Assembly (NCBI GenBank): GCA_043798815.1
Contig: JAZDOH010000063.1
Span: forward strand, 1-7,702
Direction of reading: 5' to 3'
Origin: JAZDOH01 sp043798815
GTDB lineage: Bacteria > Patescibacteriota > Gracilibacteria > UM-FILTER-43-11
Length of the DNA: 7,702 nucleotides
The position numbers and the translations under genes are program-made. Below are positions 4,436-7,702 of the stretch, in pieces. The notes beneath the pieces are model-generated. The model saw only the letters and a list, made by a program, of their open reading frames with translations, was not told where the DNA came from and searched no databases. How positions within the stretch are numbered: position 1 is the stretch's first letter; each line of letters begins with the position of its first letter.

Positions 4436-6067
4436 ATGACCATTTACTCCCTGCGTCCTGAGCTCATTCCGTTAGCCAGGAGGATTATCCTGGTATGCGC
4501 CAAACGCAAAACCCTCACCGAGGACAGGCTTAAGAAAATCAGAAACAATCTCACGCGAGATCATGGCGGAATTCTTCCAAAAAACCTGGAGCTCATTCAG
4601 GCATACAATGCGCTGATCGAGGAAGGCAGGATCAAGCCTGCGCCTCACATCCTCAAAATCATTCAAAAGCGCAAAGTGCGCACGCTTTCGGGCATTGCGA
4701 ACATTACTGTGCTGACTAAGGATTTGGGATGCCCGGGACAATGCATTTACTGCCCCACGGAAAAGGGAATGCCTAAAAGCTATTTGAGCAATGAGCCGGC
4801 CATGATGCGGGCCGTGCGCAATGATTTCAGCGCCTACAGGCAGGTAAAAACCCGCCTCAATGGTTTGGTGGCCCAGGGGCATGATGTGAGCAAAATTGAC
4901 GTGCGCACAGCGGGTGGAACTTGGGGCGCCGTGCCCGAGTGGTACCGGCAGCAATTTTTGAAAGGAATTTATCTGGCGCTAAATGAGGGGCCCGGTTCTA
5001 TTAAGGCAAATTACGAATTACGAATTAAGAATTGCGAATTAGATCATTTGATCAAAAAAAATGAAACGGCTGCCTGCCGATGCGTTGGGCTATGGGTAGA
5101 AACACGACCGGACTGGGTAGACGCGAAAGAGCTCAAAAAAATCCGGAGCTACGGCGTCACGGGAATAGAGTTGGGCGTGCAAACCACCGATGACGCCGTC
5201 AATAAATTCAGCAAACGCGGCCACGGGCTTAAAGAATCGATTGAAGCCACCAAGCTGTGCCGGGATGTGGGCCTGAAAGTTTGTTATCACCTGATGCCCA
5301 ATTTACCCACCGCCACTAAAAAATCCGATCTTAAATCCGGCCGGGATTTATGGAAACTCGAAGGCTTGCGCCCAGATTACCTAAAAATCTACCCGACGAT
5401 GGTAACACCGCATTCGGAATTGGAAAAAATGGTGAAGAAAAATCCTAAAATTCACACCGCCTACACCGATGATGAGCTGATCGAACTCATCGCCGACATC
5501 AAATCCCATGTTCCGGAATATTGCCGCATCATCCGCGTGATCCGGGATATTCCCGCGGAAAGCATTGTGTTTGGAACTAAAAAATCCAATCTCCGCCAAA
5601 TCATGCAGCGAATGGGGGTGAAGTGCCGCTGCATCCGTTGCCGGGAAATCCAGGACCTTTCTTTTAGGATTAAGGATTTAGAATTAAGAATTAAGTCCTA
5701 TGGAGCGAATGAGGGGCAGGAATACTTCATCTCGTTCGAGCAAAAAAAACTCGATAAACTCGTGGCGCTTTGTCGCCTGCGATTTCCGAGCGATCCGAAA
5801 CATCCGATATTTCCGGAGCTTCGCGATGCCGCGATTGTACGAGAATTGCATGTGTATGGCCGCAAGCGCTCGCTGACAGGCGATGGACTTAGTTCTAAAA
5901 CCCAGCACTTGGGCCTGGGCAAGCGCCTGATGATTGAAGCGGAGCGCATTGCTAAAAAAGCCGGTTTTTCCAGACTTGCCGTTATTTCTGCCATAGGCAC
6001 GCGGGAATATTACAAAAAATTAGGATATAAATTGAAAGGAAGTTATATGATCAAGCGAATTGACTGA
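4436..6067 (+). CDS. elp3: Elp3-type tRNA U34 carboxymethyl-modifying radical SAM/GNAT enzyme
   Basis: Elp3 uses a radical SAM centre and acetyl-CoA to add a carboxymethyl-type group to uridine 34 of tRNA anticodons. The 543 residues show the whole architecture. The radical SAM cysteines are C99, C103 and C106 (CPGQCIYC). The core blocks are GGTWGAVPEWY (160-170), GLWVETRPDW (218-227), ELGVQTTDDAV (245-255), the YHLMPNLP stretch (284-291), LKIYPTMV (316-323) and RVIRDIPAES (367-376). The linker has a cysteine cluster, CRCIRC (397-402), which binds zinc in known bacterial Elp3. The acetyltransferase domain has VRELHVYG (468-475), the acetyl-CoA loop QHLGLG (490-495) and TREYYKKLGYKLKGSYM (522-538). 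No other Elongator subunit is visible, consistent with bacterial Elp3 acting alone. Two repeat-derived insertions lie at about residues 192-202 and 411-420. No promoter of its own was found in the 41-bp gap upstream. A terminator follows 6 bp after the stop. Confidence 0.95.
   Translation: MTIYSLRPELIPLARRIILVCAKRKTLTEDRLKKIRNNLTRDHGGILPKNLELIQAYNALIEEGRIKPAPHILKIIQKRKVRTLSGIANITVLTKDLGCPGQCIYCPTEKGMPKSYLSNEPAMMRAVRNDFSAYRQVKTRLNGLVAQGHDVSKIDVRTAGGTWGAVPEWYRQQFLKGIYLALNEGPGSIKANYELRIKNCELDHLIKKNETAACRCVGLWVETRPDWVDAKELKKIRSYGVTGIELGVQTTDDAVNKFSKRGHGLKESIEATKLCRDVGLKVCYHLMPNLPTATKKSDLKSGRDLWKLEGLRPDYLKIYPTMVTPHSELEKMVKKNPKIHTAYTDDELIELIADIKSHVPEYCRIIRVIRDIPAESIVFGTKKSNLRQIMQRMGVKCRCIRCREIQDLSFRIKDLELRIKSYGANEGQEYFISFEQKKLDKLVALCRLRFPSDPKHPIFPELRDAAIVRELHVYGRKRSLTGDGLSSKTQHLGLGKRLMIEAERIAKKAGFSRLAVISAIGTREYYKKLGYKLKGSYMIKRID
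5009..5041 (+). repeat. Heptamer tandem repeat (AATTAMG) inserted in frame in elp3, copy 1
   Basis: The 7-bp units are AATTACG, AATTACG, AATTAAG, AATTGCG and a partial AATTA. They encode NYELRIKNCEL. The unit read three times is 21 bp, so the frame repeats every seven codons. The stretch sits in a loop between the first conserved part of the radical SAM core and the GLWVETRPDW block. It differs sharply in base composition from the surrounding gene. Confidence 0.8.
5666..5695 (+). repeat. Heptamer tandem repeat (AGAATTA) inserted in frame in elp3, copy 2
   Basis: The 7-bp units are AGGATTA, AGGATTT, AGAATTA, AGAATTA and a partial AG. This is the same family as the repeat at 5009-5041 in another register. 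It encodes RIKDLELRIK, in the linker just after the CRCIRC cysteine cluster and before the acetyltransferase domain, where a loop would tolerate it. Confidence 0.75.
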
Positions 6068-6072
6068 GTTAC

Positions 6073-6107
6073 AAAAAAAGCCCCCCGACCTAGCGAGAGG
6101 CTTTTTT
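6073..6107. terminator. Bidirectional intrinsic terminator between elp3 and the surface-protein gene
   Basis: AAAAAAGCC (6074-6082) pairs with GGCTTTTTT (6099-6107). Inside, the plus-strand RNA has two C-A mismatches (6083/6098 and 6085/6096). In the minus-strand RNA the same positions become U-G wobble pairs, giving an unbroken 14-bp stem with a six-base loop and a run of seven U. It therefore fits best as the terminator of the minus-strand gene ending at 6125, while also ending elp3 transcription with a six-U tract. Confidence 0.85.
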
Positions 6108-6124
6108 AAGATTATGCTAAGGAT

Positions 6125-7702
6125 TTAGGGGAGTGTTGAAGCGGTGACTTCAGAATAGATGGTTTCTACCCCTTGAGCATTTCTGGCTTTGACCTGAAGT
6201 GTATAAGACGTTCCAGGAAAAAGACCTGTTTGAGTCCAGGAAGTAATTTTGGCCCAACCGGAATTATCGGCAGGATTGTTTTTATCCTGGGCAAAAAAGG
6301 AAGCCTGACCATTGAGGTCCCAAGCCCATGTGATGGAAGAAGAGGTGGCGGAAACAAAGCGCGCGTTTAGGGGCGGTAAAGCAAGGGTGTAAACGCTGGA
6401 TGGTACTGAAGCGATTCCTTCGCCATCAGTATTGCTGTAGGCTCGCACTACGGCAACATATAGCGAATTACTGCCTAGAGGGGAACGGGTATATGAAAGA
6501 GTTCCGGCAGGAACTGTGCCAATTAAAATTCCTCCTAAATCACTATAAATCCGATACGAATCCGCCCCGGCAACCGATTCCCAAGCCCATGTAATACTAT
6601 TGGTGGTTACTGATGTTGGAACAACACCCTGAGCTTGCCCCGGAGGTGTAGTAACAAAGTTGGTTGTCGTGTAATTGGTGTTCAGTTGCCCTGCGCTGTT
6701 GTACGTACCAAAACGGAATTTATAGCACATATGCTCCACCAAACCCGAGCTGACGGTTTTTGGTGAACCGGTCAGCAAAGTGGGATTATCATAAAAGACT
6801 GATTCATAAGAACCATCGCAACCGGTATCCTGTTCAATCTTCATTCCTGGCTGAGTTCCGTTAGTCCATGTCAGCCTAAGTTTTAACTCGGTAAAGGTTG
6901 AAACATTGGTTAAGCTTGGATCCGTGATGGGACTGGCCCATGTGGTGACCGGAAGAGAAGCGGAATCCGCTGAACCAGCTGTGTTAGTTGCTGTCACTCG
7001 GAACCAGTAAGGCGTATTTGGCAAAAGTCCGGTAATCGGCGCGGAAGTGACATCCGGACCAACCGTGGCGGCTGTGGTGTCAAAACCGGAACCAGGACCC
7101 GTGGTGGAATATTTTACAACGTAACTCGTTTCCTGGGCATCTCCGGAGGAATTATCAATCCAGGAAAGTGTTAGTCCTGTATGACTCATAGCAGAGGTCG
7201 AAAGACCCGTGGCAGCCAGAGGAGGAACGGTTGTAGAAATATTCTTTTTCCAGGCAATGTAATGATACGTGATGTCAGGCTTATTGGCATAAGATTGGCT
7301 ATCGCCAATGGTCATTCCATCTACCCCAAAATCAATGATTACCTTGGAATTGCCGTCATCGCTGGAAAATGGAAAAGTCTGATCTTCCGGATCATGCCCA
7401 TCCTGATCACCATTGATCGGATTGGAGGCGAATTGCATATGCCCTCGATTACTGTCATTGGGTCTTAAAATCACAAATTCCGGTTCAAAAGCAAATCCGG
7501 TAATTTTTTGACTGTCTGGTTCTCCCGGGCCATCCACCCCCACATAACTTCCGGTTTTCATGGAACCGGCGACTTCATTCCACGCGATGTAATGGTAAGT
7601 ATATCCACTTTCGTTCACATTTTTGCTCTTCCCTAGACTGAATCCATTGGTATTCAAGGAGGTAATCCGATCAGTATAACCGGTATCGGCACCAAGCCAG
7701 AA
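6125..7702 (-). CDS. Large surface/secreted protein: 110-residue repeats plus four FN3-like domains (N-terminus outside window)
   Basis: The frame is open to the right edge, so the true start lies outside; 525 residues are visible. Residues 1-41 and 42-151 are a partial and a complete copy of a beta-rich repeat, each ending in TYHYIAW (35-41 and 145-151, 110 residues apart). The complete copy includes TGSYVG and ITGFAFEPEFVILRP. Four fibronectin type III-like domains follow, roughly at 160-255, 262-352, 358-440 and 443-525. The first is the most typical (ITGLLPNTPYWFRVTATNTAG); the third and fourth share SITWAWE/D; the second has two cysteines, C295 and C326, that could bond. The protein ends with an FN3 domain: no sortase motif, C-terminal helix or other anchor is visible. 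Any signal peptide would be outside the window. A role in adhesion or cell contact is typical of such architectures but not shown here. Confidence 0.85.
   Translation of the reverse strand, partial: FWLGADTGYTDRITSLNTNGFSLGKSKNVNESGYTYHYIAWNEVAGSMKTGSYVGVDGPGEPDSQKITGFAFEPEFVILRPNDSNRGHMQFASNPINGDQDGHDPEDQTFPFSSDDGNSKVIIDFGVDGMTIGDSQSYANKPDITYHYIAWKKNISTTVPPLAATGLSTSAMSHTGLTLSWIDNSSGDAQETSYVVKYSTTGPGSGFDTTAATVGPDVTSAPITGLLPNTPYWFRVTATNTAGSADSASLPVTTWASPITDPSLTNVSTFTELKLRLTWTNGTQPGMKIEQDTGCDGSYESVFYDNPTLLTGSPKTVSSGLVEHMCYKFRFGTYNSAGQLNTNYTTTNFVTTPPGQAQGVVPTSVTTNSITWAWESVAGADSYRIYSDLGGILIGTVPAGTLSYTRSPLGSNSLYVAVVRAYSNTDGEGIASVPSSVYTLALPPLNARFVSATSSSITWAWDLNGQASFFAQDKNNPADNSGWAKITSWTQTGLFPGTSYTLQVKARNAQGVETIYSEVTASTLP
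7250..7702 (-). repeat. Tandem 110-residue (330-bp) protein repeat ending in TYHYIAW
   Basis: A complete copy (7250-7579) and the end of another (7580-7702) align with one indel over their last 41-42 residues. Shared features are an aromatic start, DTG/DDG, a hydrophobic strand, NGFSLG/DGMTIG and TYHYIAW. At DNA level, GCRATGTAATGRTA recurs exactly 330 bp apart (near 7254 and 7584). More copies may continue beyond the right edge. Confidence 0.75.

Noticed and set aside
4472..4954. 160-codon open frame on the minus strand
   Set aside because: It is antisense to the well-supported N-terminal half of elp3 and resembles no protein family.
5009..5695. Insertion sequence or intein inside elp3
   Set aside because: The added segments are only about 30 bp each, tandem heptamers without transposase, terminal inverted repeats or intein motifs.
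653..6067. Alternative genetic code (UGA as glycine)
   Set aside because: TGA ends pdxS, the transferase and elp3 at the expected family lengths and overlaps following starts, so standard code 11 applies.
6125..7657. TTG at 7657 as the true start of the surface-protein gene
   Set aside because: The frame continues open to the window edge, and residues before it (FWLGADTGYTDRITS) align with the next repeat copy, so the gene begins outside the window.

Overview
The window looks like a chromosomal segment of a bacterium, most likely a member of the Patescibacteria/CPR. This is an inference from several traits: a threonyl-tRNA synthetase that appears to start directly at its editing domain, a stand-alone bacterial Elp3, weak or absent Shine-Dalgarno sequences, a large beta-rich surface protein, and AATTAAG-type heptamer repeats inside a coding gene. 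TGA is used as a real stop: the pdxS, glycosyltransferase and elp3 reading frames end on it, and two of these stops overlap the next start. The code is therefore standard code 11, not the UGA=Gly code of Gracilibacteria.

Layout. (1) Bases 1-552, minus strand: N-terminal part of thrS, running off the left edge. (2) Bases 603-3663, plus strand: a promoter followed by four tightly packed genes. These are a small two-helix membrane protein, pdxS (PLP synthase subunit), a WecA/TagO/MraY-type undecaprenyl-phosphate sugar-1-phosphate transferase, and an unrecognised four-helix membrane protein with an extracytoplasmic tail. The gaps are 4 bp, then a 1-bp overlap, then a 4-bp overlap, so this is very probably one operon. 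(3) Bases 3623-4394: a small accessory-looking unit. It holds a 57-residue ribbon-helix-helix protein on the minus strand and an 85-residue unknown protein on the plus strand, diverging from a 340-bp AT-rich intergenic region with two good sigma-70-type promoters and several short repeats. (4) Bases 4436-6067, plus strand: elp3 (radical SAM plus acetyltransferase tRNA U34 modification enzyme), carrying two in-frame insertions of the same heptanucleotide repeat family. (5) Bases 6073-6107: an intrinsic terminator shared by elp3 and the convergent last gene. (6) Bases 6125-7702, minus strand: the C-terminal 525 residues of a large surface or secreted protein, with a 110-residue tandem repeat followed by four fibronectin type III-like domains, running off the right edge.

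How the genes relate. thrS and elp3 serve translation. The four-gene operon combines cofactor synthesis with the first membrane step of glycopolymer synthesis, and no pdxT partner is visible. The most unusual material is the RHH/85-residue divergent pair with its repeat-rich control region, and the heptamer repeats in elp3 whose in-frame stop codons have been removed by single-base variants.
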